From Candidatus Ideonella esbjergensis (GTDB lineage: Bacteria > Pseudomonadota > Gammaproteobacteria > Burkholderiales > Burkholderiaceae_C), in assembly GCA_016710065.1 (NCBI GenBank), contig JADJLP010000011.1, positions 1-17,506 on the forward strand: 17,506 nt of DNA, in the 5' to 3' direction. The position numbers and the translations under genes were made by a program. This document shows, piece by piece, positions 7,284-16,745 of this stretch. Every line of letters begins with the position of its first letter. The stretch's first letter is position 1. The notes beneath the pieces are model-generated. The model was given only the letters and a program-made list of their open reading frames with translations, did no database searches and was not told where the DNA came from.

Positions 7284-7296
7284 GTTGGCGGCCAAC
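7284..7296. promoter_or_regulatory. 13-bp perfect palindrome in the OsmC gene leader
   Basis: GTTGGC, one base, GCCAAC. A second GGCCAAC half-copy follows at 7302-7308. The location just before the OsmC ribosome-binding site suggests an operator or an mRNA leader hairpin. Confidence 0.35.
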
Positions 7297-7361
7297 CCCT
7301 CGGCCAACCGGAATTTCTGCGCATTATCCGGCGCTGCAGCGGCCTCTCTATGGAAACGTTA

Positions 7362-7390
7362 TTGCAGTGCAACATGAGTGCGGTTAGACT
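7362..7390 (+). promoter_or_regulatory. Sigma-70-like promoter of the candidate small RNA
   Basis: TTGCAG (7362-7367), a 17-base spacer, then TAGACT (7385-7390). The -35 hexamer is part of a perfect palindrome TTGCA-G-TGCAA (7362-7372), which could be an operator. Predicted transcription start is about 7396-7398. Confidence 0.5.
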
Positions 7391-7396
7391 GCATAC

Positions 7397-7487
7397 ATCG
7401 CGTTGGTTGATCAATCAGCGCACCGCTTGTCTCCTCCACCTCCTCTATGGTGGATTGGCCCGGGTCCTCACGGTCCCGGGCTTTTTT
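7397..7487 (+). ncRNA. Candidate small regulatory RNA with three stem-loops and CU-rich loops
   Basis: A transcript of about 91 nt is predicted between a good promoter and a clear intrinsic terminator, with no reading frame of its own. Stem-loop 1 (7400-7421) has a 9-bp stem including two G-U pairs, closed by the tetraloop GAUC. A CU-rich single-stranded linker (UUGUCUCC) follows. Stem-loop 2 is UCCACC (7435-7440) with GGUGGA (7449-7454), exposing the loop UCCUCUAU. Stem-loop 3 is the terminator. Exposed CU-rich motifs like these are known in bacterial sRNAs that bind Shine-Dalgarno regions of mRNAs, so a translational repressor role is my inference. It is divergent from the OsmC gene and upstream of ilvA; because the terminator lies 118 bases before ilvA, it could also be read as an ilvA leader/attenuator. 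I do not recognise a named family. Confidence 0.55.
7458..7487 (+). terminator. Rho-independent terminator of the candidate small RNA
   Basis: GCCCGGG (7458-7464) pairs with CCCGGGC (7475-7481), extended inside by CC/GG past one T-T mismatch. Six T follow directly (7482-7487). Confidence 0.85.
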
Positions 7488-7605
7488 CTGGGCGCTCGAC
7501 ATGCAGGCCGGCGCAAACCGCTGACTTATCATGCGGCACCGCAGCAAGGCCCCATCGCTGGCCCTGCCCTTCACCCAGAACCATTGCTTCCGAGGAGACA
7601 CGCCC

Positions 7606-9192
<1,587 letters not shown>

Positions 9193-9194
9193 GC

Positions 9195-9270
9195 GTCGTC
9201 ATGCCCGCGAAGGCGGGCATCCAGGGTTGGCGCTGCGAATGCATGGATTCCCGCCTGCGCGGGAATGACA
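9195..9270. repeat. Paired palindromic repeat element between ilvA and livM
   Basis: Two inverted palindromes face each other: GTCATGCCCGCGAAGGCGGG (from 9198) continuing into CATCCAGG, and TGGATTCCCGCCTGCGCGGG (from 9244) continuing into AATGAC. This is the dispersed REP-like repeat common in betaproteobacterial genomes. It lies between two convergent genes, where it may also act as a bidirectional transcription stop. A related half-copy occurs at 11024-11075. Confidence 0.8.
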
Positions 9271-9294
9271 CGAGGCGGTGCGGTGTGAATTTGC

Positions 9295-10262
9295 TCAGTG
9301 AGCCTGCGCAGCCGCCGCGCGGCGGCGATTGAACCAGGCTAGCAGTTCTCCGACAAAGCCCTTGCGGAAGGCCACCACGCAGACCACGAAGGTGGCGCCG
9401 ATGATGACCGTCACCCACGAGCCCACGCGGTCGGCCAGCAGGTCTTGCAGGCCAATGATGGTGATGGCGCCCAACGCCGGGCCGGCGAAGGTGCCCATGC
9501 CGCCCAGCAGGGTCATCAGCACCACCTCACCCGACAAGCTCCAGTGGGCGTCTGAGAGCGTGGCAAAGCCCAGCACCAGGGTCTTGAGTGAGCCTGCCAG
9601 CCCCGCCAGCGCAGTGGAGAGCACGAAGGCCAGCAGCTTGTATTTGTCGACGTCGTAGCCCAGCGAGATGGCGCGGGGCTCGTTCTCGCGGATGGCCTTG
9701 AGCACCTGGCCGTAAGGCGAGTGCACCACGCGGATCACAAACAGGAACACCGCCACAAAGACCGCCAACACGGTGAAGTACATGGCGATGTCATTGCCCA
9801 GCGGGATGAAACCCAGCAGGTTGCCGCGCGGCACGCCTTGCAAGCCGTCCTCGCCACCGGTGAACGGCGCCTGCAGGCAGACAAAGTAGATCATCTGCGC
9901 CATGGCCAGCGTGATCATGGCGAAGTAGATGCCCTGGCGGCGGATGGCGATGAGCCCCACCACCAGCCCCAGCACCGCAGCCACGGCCACACCCGCCAAC
10001 ACGCCCAACTCGGGCGAGAGCCCGGCCGAGCGCACCAGCCAGCCGGTGGCATAGGCGGCAGCCCCCAGATAGGCCGCATGGCCAAAGGAGAGCAGGCCCG
10101 TGAACCCCAACAACAGGTTGAAGGCGCAGGCGAAGATGGCATAGCACAAGGCCTTCATCATGAAGACCGGGTACAGGCCCACGAAGGGCGCGGCGATCAG
10201 CACCGCCAGACCAAATATCCAGGCCAGGCGCGAGGGCGCGACAAATCAGCAGCGTTGTTCAT
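9295..10262 (-). pseudogene. livM: Branched-chain amino-acid ABC transporter permease LivM, one frameshift near the start
   Basis: Inner-membrane permease of the high-affinity branched-chain amino-acid importer, about 320 residues. The main frame carries family segments MKALCYAIFACAFNLLLGFTGLLSFGHAAYLG, the conserved RRQGIYFAMITLAMAQMIYF and the ATPase-docking region SPYGQVLKAIRENEPRAISLGY. It ends with GAITIIGLQDLLADRVGSW and a basic tail. The start is inferred as ATG 10262, overlapping the livH stop as TGATG; it gives MNNAADLSRPRA, then one indel near 10220-10235 is needed to join AWIFGLAVLIAAPFV. Without that correction the frame has a stop just upstream of the first membrane segment. It is the last gene of the operon and converges on ilvA. 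Confidence 0.9.
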
Positions 10263-11023
10263 CACGCTTCCTTCCCGAACAAACCAGCCGGCCGGATCAT
10301 CAGGACGATGGCCATGATGACAAAGACCACGATGCTCGACGCCTCGGGGTAGAACACCTTGGTGAAACCCTCGATCACGCCCAGGCCCAGGCCGGTGAGG
10401 ATGGAGCCCATGATGGAGCCCATGCCGCCGATCACCACCACCGCGAACACCACGATGATCAGGTTGGAGCCCATCAGGGGCGTGATCTGGATCACCGGCG
10501 CGGCCAGCACACCGGCCAGCGCCGCCAGGCCCGCACCGGCGCCGTAGGTGAGCATGACCATCATGGGCACGTTCACGCCAAAGGCCTGCACCAGGGACGG
10601 GTTCTCGGTGCCTGCGCGCAGGTACGAGCCCAGCCGCGTGCGCTCGATGATGAACCAGGTGGAGAAGCAGACCACCAGGGACGCAAAAACCACGAAGCCG
10701 CGGTAGTTGGGCAGCACCATGAAGCCCAGGTTGGTGGCGCCCTGCAGCAACTCAGGCACTTCATACTGCTGGCCCGAAACGCCGAACTGGTCGCGGAAGA
10801 TGCCCTCGGCGATCAGCGCCAGGCCAAAGGTGAGCAACAGGCCGTAGATCGGATCGATCTTGTAGAGGCGCTTGAGCAGGGTGCGCTCGATGACCACACC
10901 GACGGCCCCCACCAGCCAGGGCGCGATCACCAGCGAGGGCCAGAAGCCGATGCCGAACTTCTCGGCGCCCAGCCAGGCCATGAAGGCGCCCAGCATGTAC
11001 AGCGCGCCATGCGCAAAATTCAG
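10262..11023 (-). pseudogene. livH: Branched-chain amino-acid ABC transporter permease LivH, 5' end missing
   Basis: Second permease of the importer. The preserved part begins LNFAHGALYMLGAFMAWLG and runs without frameshift through LLKRLYKIDPIYGLLLTFGLALI, the docking loop (RTRLGSYLRAGTENPSLVQAFGVN) and VVIGGMGSIMGSILTGLGLG to GLFGKEA. In intact LivH the FAHG motif is preceded by about 35-45 residues forming the first membrane helix. Here that part, the start codon and the ribosome-binding site are absent: immediately upstream of the Leu codon the sequence changes to the interior of a REP-like repeat. An ATG at 10996 could start a 244-residue product but would lack the first helix. The cause is either a deletion or an assembly collapse at the repeat. 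Confidence 0.88.
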
Positions 11024-11075
11024 GCATCCAGGGCTGCCCCGGCCACCGGTGGATTCCCGCCTGCGCGGGAATGAC
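11024..11075. repeat. Partial REP-like repeat fused to the broken livH 5' end
   Basis: GCATCCAGG (11024-11032) followed by TGGATTCCCGCCTGCGCGGG (from 11050) and AATGAC matches the right part of the complete repeat at 9195-9270. The left arm (about 20 bases) is missing exactly where livH coding sequence begins. Confidence 0.75.
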
Positions 11076-11101
11076 GGAGGACAGGGCGCAGACTCAATGC
11101 C

Positions 11102-12313
11102 CTATTTCCACGCGGCGCACTTGGACTCGGCCTTGGTGGTCCAAGCCTCTTCACCCTTGATGGTCTGCACGACGTTGTAGTAATCCCAAGGCTCGGTCGA
11201 CTTGTCGGGCGACTTCACCTGCATCAAGTACATGTCGTGCACCATGCGGCCGTCGGCGCGAACGAAACCATCTTTGGTGAAAACGTCGTTGATCTTGTTG
11301 TGCTTCGAGCTGGGCGATGACCTTGTCGGTGTCGTCGGTGCCCACAGCTTTCACGGCCTTCAGGTACGGCAAGGTGGCCGAATAGTCAGCGGCCTGGATG
11401 CTGGAGGGCATGCGCTTGATCTTCTCGAAGAACTTGCGGCTCCAGGCTCGCGCCTCGGCGTCCTTGTTCCAGTACCAGCTGTCGGTGAGGTACATGCCCT
11501 GGGTGGTCTTGAGGCCCAGCGAGTGGATGTCGTTGATGAACACCAGCAGGCCGGCGATCTTCATGGTCTTGTTGATGCCGAATTCCTTGGCGGCCTTCAT
11601 GGCGTTGATGGTGTCACCACCCGCATTGGCCATGGCCAGAATCTGCGCCTTGCTGCCTTGCGCCTGCAGCAGGAACGAGGAGAAATCGCTGGCGTCAGCG
11701 GGTGCTTCACCGTGCCCACCACGGTGCCACCGGCCGCCTTGACCACGGTGGATGTGTCGTTCTCAGCGCGGCGCCAAAGGCGTAGTCGGCCTGCAGGAAG
11801 AACCAGGACTTGCCGCCTTGCTTGACCACCGCATTGCCCGTGCCCTTGGCCAGCGCCACGGTGTCATAGGCCCAGTGCACGGTGTAGGGCGAGCACTGCT
11901 CGTTGGTGAGCGCCGAGGTGGCGGCACCGATCGGGATGAACAGCTTCTTCTTTTCGAGCGCCACCTTGGCCATGGCCAGGCTGGTGCCCGAGTTGGTGCC
12001 GCCGATCAGCATGTCCAGGCCCTGGGTGTCGAACCACTCGCGCGCCTTGGCGGCGGCCACGTCGGCCTTGTTCTGGTGGTCGGCCACCAGCACTTCCACC
12101 TGCTTGCCCTTGATGGCGCCGCCCGAAGTCGGCAATGGCCATCTTGATGGCTTCCACGCCGGCCGGGCCATCGATGTCGGCGTACAGGCCCGACATGTCG
12201 GTGATCATGCCGATCTTGACCAGGTCGCCCGAGATCTGGGCGTGGGCCGGGCCGCCGAACACGGTGGCGGCGGCAATGGCGCAGGCCAGGGAAATTTGCT
12301 TCATCTTCATCAT
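11102..12313 (-). pseudogene. livK: Branched-chain amino-acid ABC transporter substrate-binding protein LivK, four frameshifts
   Basis: Periplasmic binding protein (type 1 periplasmic-binding fold, about 403 residues) that delivers ligand to LivHM. It starts at ATG 12313 or the next ATG at 12310, behind a perfect AGGAGGT at 12324-12318. The signal peptide is MMKMKQISLACAIAAATVFGGPAHA, with mature start QISGDLVKIGMITDMSGLYADIDGP. Further segments are LIGGTNSGTSLAMAKVALEKKKLFI, QCSPYTVHWAYDT and QAADYSATLPYLKAVK, ending in AESKCAAWK. Frame changes lie near 12122-12124 (an extra base in a C run), 11763-11765, 11695-11697 and 11303-11307. Restoring each gives continuous family sequence, for example ADFGGAIKGK and PLNASDFSSFLL, so these are probably base-calling errors. 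The homologous group binds leucine/isoleucine/valine or related compounds; the exact ligand is unknown. Confidence 0.9.
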
Positions 12314-12358
12314 CAATACCTCCTGAAAAGGGACGGGGTTCGAAACGAGAACGGGCGC

Positions 12359-13064
12359 TCAGACGCCCAGGTATTCGTGCAGGATTCCCAGGCGCTAGGG
12401 CAGCTCGGCCTGTGTGAACTGCTGGATCACCTGGCCATGCTCCATGACCAGGAAACGGTCGGCCAGCGGCGCCGCGAAGCGGAAATTCTGCTCGACCATG
12501 ACGATGGTGTAGCCCGCTTGCGCAGCATGATGACCATCTCGGCAAGCTTCTGCACGATGACGGGCGCCAGGCCTTCGGAAATTTCATCCAGCAGCAGCAG
12601 ATTGGCGCCAGTGCGCAGGATGCGGGCCACGGCCAGCATCTGCTGCTCGCCCCCCGAGAGGCGCGTGCCCTGGCTCTGGGCGCGCTCCTGGAGGTTCGGG
12701 AACATGGCGTAGATCTCGTCCACGCTCATGCCGCCCGGCGGCCAGTGCGGGCGGCAACATCAGGTTTTCTTCGGCCGAGAGGCTGGAGAAGATGCCGCGC
12801 TCTTCAGGGCAATAGCCTATGCCCAGCCGCGCGATGCGGTGCGTGGCCAGGCCCACGGTCTCGGTGCCACGCACCTTGGATCGAGCCAGTGCGTCGACCG
12901 ATCAAACCCATGATGGCGCGCATGGTGCTGGTGCGGCCCGCGCCATTGCGCCCCAGCAGCGTGACCACCTCGCCCTCGTTCAACGTGCAAGTTCACACCA
13001 TGCAGCACATGCGATTCGCCGTACCAGGCCTGCAGGTTGTTGATTTCAGGAAGCGGGTGGCCAT
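12359..13064 (-). pseudogene. livF: Branched-chain amino-acid ABC transporter ATP-binding protein LivF, frameshifts and an in-frame TAG
   Basis: Second ATPase of the Liv importer, about 234 residues. ATG 13064 follows the livG stop after one base. With frame changes allowed, the order is INNLQAWYGESHVLHGV, a Walker A variant GRNGAGRTST (Arg in place of the usual Lys), RIARLGIGYCPEERGIFSSLSAEENL, signature LSGGEQQMLAVAR, Walker B LLLLDEISEGLAP and H-loop-region VEQNFRFA. At least five indels are needed, near 13045, 12985, 12885, 12745 and 12515. In addition TAG at 12397-12395 stops the frame 12 codons before the natural end LGILHEYLGV. The density of defects in 0.7 kb is too high for recent natural decay alone. 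Confidence 0.88.
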
Positions 13065-13065
13065 T

Positions 13066-13839
13066 TCAGTGGGCTCCCTGCAACTCGGTCTGGGCGCTGC
13101 CCATGTAGGCCTCGATCACGGCCGGGTTCTTCGAGACCTGCTCGTACGGCCCCTCGGCAGCGTGGCGCCGCGCGCCAGCACGGTGATGGTGTCGGCAAGG
13201 CTGGCCACCACGCTCATGTTGTGCTCCACCATCAGCACGGTGCGGTCGGCGGCCACTTTCTTGATGAGCTGGCGGATGCGGTCCACATCCTCCAGGCCCA
13301 TGCCCTGGGTGGGCTCGTCGAGCAGCATCAGCTTGGGGTCCATGGCCAGCGTGGTGGCGATCTCCAGCGCACGCTTGCGGCCGTAGCTCAGTTCCACCGC
13401 CGTCAGGTGGGCGTACTTTTCCAGGTCCACCGAGGCCAGCAATTCCAGCGCGCGAGCATCCAACTGCGAGAGCATGGCTTCGGAGCGCCAGAACTGGAAA
13501 GAGTTGGCCAGCTTGCGTTGCAGGGCCACGCGCACGTTCTCCAGCACTGTGAGGTGGGGGAACACGGCCGAGATCTGGAACGAGCGGATCACACCGCGCC
13601 GGGCGATGGTGGCCGGGCTTTCGCCGGTGATGTCGTGGCCGTCAAACAAGATCTGGCCGCGCGTGGGCGTGCAGGAACTTGGTCAGCAGGTTGAAGCAAG
13701 TGGTTTTGCCGGCACCATTGGGGCCGATGAGCGCGTGGATGCTGCCGCGCCTGACCTTCAGGTTGACCTTGCTGACCGCGACAAAGCCCTTGAACTCCTT
13801 GGTGAGCTCGCGGGTTTCGAGGATGGTGTCTTCGCTCAT
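13066..13839 (-). pseudogene. livG: Branched-chain amino-acid ABC transporter ATP-binding protein LivG, two frameshifts
   Basis: First ATPase of the Liv importer, about 257 residues and the first gene of the operon. ATG 13839 gives MSEDTILETRELTKEFKGFVAV. Walker A is GPNGAGKTT (about 39-47), followed by FQISAVFPHLTVLENVRVALQ, the divergent signature LSYGRKRALEIATTL typical of LivG, Walker B LMLLDEPTQGMGLEDVDR and H-loop MVEHNMSVV. The C-terminus AVIEAYMGS is the LivG hallmark. One extra base near 13669 breaks TKFLH-TRGQILFDG, and one missing base near 13158-13160 breaks LARGATLAEGPYEQVSKNP. The upstream Shine-Dalgarno sequence is weak. The promoter should lie in 13840-13987, but I see no strong match. 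Confidence 0.9.
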
Positions 13840-13890
13840 TCTTTGTTTCTGGGCTCGGCCCGCGGGCCGTCGTTCAAAAGGGTCAGTGGG

Positions 13891-13946
13891 CACCACGCAT
13901 GCGCTGACTGTAGCGTGGTGCGGGGTCGCGCAAGCTGCGGGCTTGC
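13891..13946. repeat. Two adjacent hairpins between the hydrolase gene and livG
   Basis: CACCACGC (13891-13898) pairs perfectly with GCGTGGTG (13913-13920), and GCAAGC (13930-13935) with GCTTGC (13941-13946). They fall in the 148-base gap between two minus-strand genes. They could end hydrolase transcription or regulate livG; neither has a clear U tract. Confidence 0.4.
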
Positions 13947-13987
13947 CCCACCCATCCCTCCTGGCCCTGACCTGCGGCAAACCTGGG

Positions 13988-16040
13988 TCAATTGGGCAGG
14001 TTGATGACATTGCCTGCACCGATCTCGATACGGTCGCCCGCCGCCGGCGTAGCCACGAAATTGGGCACGTTGGCCGCCGTGATGGCCGGTGCCAGCCCTG
14101 GCACCCCACCACGCGGCGTGGTGCGCACCACCTGGCTGGGCGGCAGCGCCGTGCCCTGGGTGAGCTTGGCGTGCATCGCGTCCATGGCGTGGTTGAAGTA
14201 CACGTGCAGCGGCACAAAGCGGGTGTCGAAGCCCGAGAACGGCACGAAGGTGTCGAAGTGCTGTGCGTTCTCCACCTCGATGTAGCTGACCTGGCTCTTG
14301 TCGCCCTCCACGCTGCGGTTGAAGGCCATGTAGGCGCGCTCGGAGTGGTTGAGGGGCACCAGCGCGTCGCTGCGGCCGGCCACGATCAGCGTGGGCTTGC
14401 CACGCAGGTTGCCGCTCAGCAAGGCCTCCTTCATGCCGGCCTGCACCGCCTGGCTCTGGGCCAGCGTGGGCGTGCTGCTGGCCGTCAGGTCGGCGCCCGT
14501 CACCGCGTCCTTGCCCGTGACCAGGGCACGCTGGCACAGGGCGGGATCGAGCGACAGGTCGGCCAAGCCCGTGGAAGGCGACACACCCCAGGCCCAGGAT
14601 TTGGCGCCGCCCACCGAGCTTTCGTAGATCACCGTGGCGGGCGTGCCATTGAGCGTGCCATTGGCCTGGGCAAAGCTCTGGGCCTTGATCGTCGCGCTGA
14701 GGTACCACGTCGCCTGTGGCGTTGGCCTGGGCAGCGCTCATGCCACAGACGTTGTCCACCACCGAGAAGCGCCCGAAGGCGTTGGTGTACATGGTGGTGA
14801 TGATGGTGGCGTTGCCCAGCGCGTAATGGGCGTTGTGCATGGTGTCGTTCTCGGGCGTGTAGCCGTAGTCGCGCAGGCGCTGCAGCGCGTCGGTGGCCTG
14901 CTCGGCGGTGGTGGCACCTGTGACCAAGCCCTTGGCGGCCAAGGCGGTGCAGCGGTTGGCGCCGCGCGCGTTCATGCCGGTGAGGCTCATGTAGTTGTAG
15001 ACCGACACCTCGGTCATCGCAGCCGCCAGGGCCGGGGCGGCGCAGGGCTGGTAGGGGGTTGGCCACGCTGAAGGCATCCAGCAACGGCTTGCCAAACAAC
15101 GGCACCGCCGTGCCGCCCACCTGCACGCCATAGCCACTGGTGCTGGCGGGCTGGGCGCTGGGCTCGTCGGCCACGATGCCGTCAATCAGGCCTTCGCTGT
15201 CCTGCTCGGCCGCGTGCGGTATGGCCGCGCCGCCGTTGGAGGCCGAACCGGCGATCACCAGCGTGTTGCCCGCGTTGAAGCGCGCTTGGTGACTGCCATT
15301 GGCTGCGGCCTGGCCGTACTCCTGGTTCAGCGCGTAGAAGGCATAGCGGATGGACGCCAGGGTGTCGGTGCCCCAGTCTTTCTCGGGGTTCATCTGCGAA
15401 TGCGCGTGCTTCACCGCTACGCGGTTCGGGTAGACGGCGGTGAAAAGCTTGCGCACGCCCTCGCTGATGTTGGCGGCAAAGAAGCTCAGTGCGCCGGCCA
15501 CGCTGCGGGTGGCCCGCGTGCCGTCGATCTGGTTCACTGTGTCATCCATGGGGTCGTACAGGCCCACGCCCTTGCCGGCGTCGGTGCAGGCCACGGCGCG
15601 GCCGCGCTTCAAAGCCCCACTCGCCGGCGGTGCCGATGGCACCATACACGCCACGCGAGCCCGAGGACGGGCCCACCACGATGCAAGGCTTGTCGACATT
15701 GAAGCTGGTGGGAATCTGCACCGCCAGCACCACGTTCTTGCGGCCGCTGCCGTCGTCCAGCGTGGCCACATACTCCTTGCCGGGGATCAGACCCTCGCCC
15801 AGGGTGTCGGCATGCGCTGTTGTCGATGTTGGGGCCGTACAGCACTGCCCAGGCCGCCGGTGAGCAGGTCTTGCGTGGCGGCCGTATCGCCCTTGCCCAC
15901 CGCCGTGGCGCTGTAGGTGGCGATGCTCTGCTGGGTCAGGTTGGCCGGCAGGGCATTGGTGATGGGGTCATCGCCACCACCGCAGGCGGCCAGCACGCCA
16001 CGAGCCAGGGTGAGAGGGTCTTGAAATGGAGGCTTGCCAG
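13988..16040 (-). pseudogene. D-(-)-3-hydroxybutyrate oligomer hydrolase, predicted lipoprotein, at least six frameshifts
   Basis: Members of this family cleave soluble 3-hydroxybutyrate oligomers released from polyhydroxybutyrate, giving monomer for the central metabolism. Family segments appear in order: ATQDLLTGGLGSA, YGPNIDNS, GKEYVATLDDGSGRKNVVLA, CIVVGPSSGSRGVYGAIGTA, GRAVACTDAGKGVGLYD, LVIAGSASNGGAAI (probable nucleophile Ser in SASNG), SVYNYMSLTGMNARGANRC, VAGRSDALVPLNHSERAY (probable acid) and VENAQHFDTF (probable His). The end is NVINLPN, stop at 13988-13990. A lipobox-like VLAAC at about 15988 followed by GGGDD suggests an outer-membrane lipoprotein. Frame changes are near 16000, 15840, 15820, 15612, 15056 and 14705. 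The start is not resolvable: the frame leading into the lipobox has no good start codon, and an out-of-frame ATG lies at 16054. Confidence 0.85.
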
Positions 16041-16054
16041 AAAGTTGCCTCCAT
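16026..16054. repeat. 8-bp inverted repeat over the presumed start of the hydrolase gene
   Basis: ATGGAGGC (16026-16033) pairs with GCCTCCAT (16047-16054) with 13 bases between. On the minus strand it contains a GGAGG Shine-Dalgarno-like run, so a hairpin here could hide a ribosome-binding site. It may equally be chance. Confidence 0.35.
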
Positions 16055-16163
16055 CGTGGTCTTTGGGTCGGATTCCGCTGTCACCAGCACGGCCTCTGAT
16101 GGGCCTCGGGGGATGGCGCGACTGTGAAACTCATGCCATGGCAGAGATACGTAGGACTACTTC

Positions 16164-16745
16164 ATGGCGTTAACCCCGAGCGGCGTGCCACCAGCACCTG
16201 CGCTGCTGGTTGAAGACCCTGACCCGGCCTGGTGTTTGACCTGGCACCCGTGGGCCTGTGCGTCTCGCGCGAGGGCAGATCGGAGCGCTGCAACAGCGCC
16301 TTCGCTGGCGCATGTTCAGCTACACCCCTGGATCTGCAGGGCCAATGTTCTCGGTGTTGTACCCCTCGCGGGCCAGTACGAGAGCATAGGTGCGCAGGCC
16401 AGTCGCGGATGCACAAGACCGGCACCTATAGCGATGAGCGCATCATGCGACAGTGGCGGTCGCCTGTTCTGGTGCCATTCGCCCGGCCGCTCGCTGCGGC
16501 CCGAACACTATGCCTGTGCGGTGTGGATGTTCGAGGACATTTCAGCCCGCCGCGTGGTGGGTGGACCTGACCACCACGCGAGGCTGAAATTGCCCGCCAG
16601 ATTGCCGCCAGCCACAGCACACAAGCAGATCGCGCCACCTGGATGCGAGCCCGCGCACCATCGATGGGCACCAGGCCCGGCTGATAGAAGATGGGCGCCA
16701 GCAGCGCCAGCCGAGATGGTCGCCCGGCTCATGGGCGTGGGCTGG
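16164..16745 (+). pseudogene. PAS-domain LuxR-type transcriptional regulator, heavily frameshifted
   Basis: DNA-binding regulator with an N-terminal sensory PAS domain and a C-terminal LuxR helix-turn-helix. ATG 16164 has AGGA seven bases upstream and gives MALTPSGVPPAPALLVEDPD. In other frames follow FDLAPVGLCVSREG, ERCNSAFAG, TPLDLQGQ, YESIGA, MHKTGTYSDERIMR, the PAS end ACAVWMFEDISARRVV, then the HTH: LTTREAEIAR, KQIA, a SPRTIDGHQARL-like segment, KMGASSA and AEMVARLMGVGW. Together these make a protein of about 190 residues. At least six indels are required (near 16240, 16310, 16375, 16460, 16555, 16625 and 16690), so the end is approximate. It is divergent from the hydrolase gene across about 120 bases, which makes that gene a plausible target, and its 3' end runs into the next, convergent gene. 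Confidence 0.75.

Noticed and set aside
7447..7500. Small open frame starting at the ATG in stem-loop 2 of the candidate sRNA
   Set aside because: It lacks an upstream Shine-Dalgarno sequence and would run through the terminator hairpin.
9195..11075. CRISPR array suggested by repeated palindromes
   Set aside because: There are only a few copies, they are inverted rather than direct, and spacing is irregular; they are dispersed REP-like repeats.
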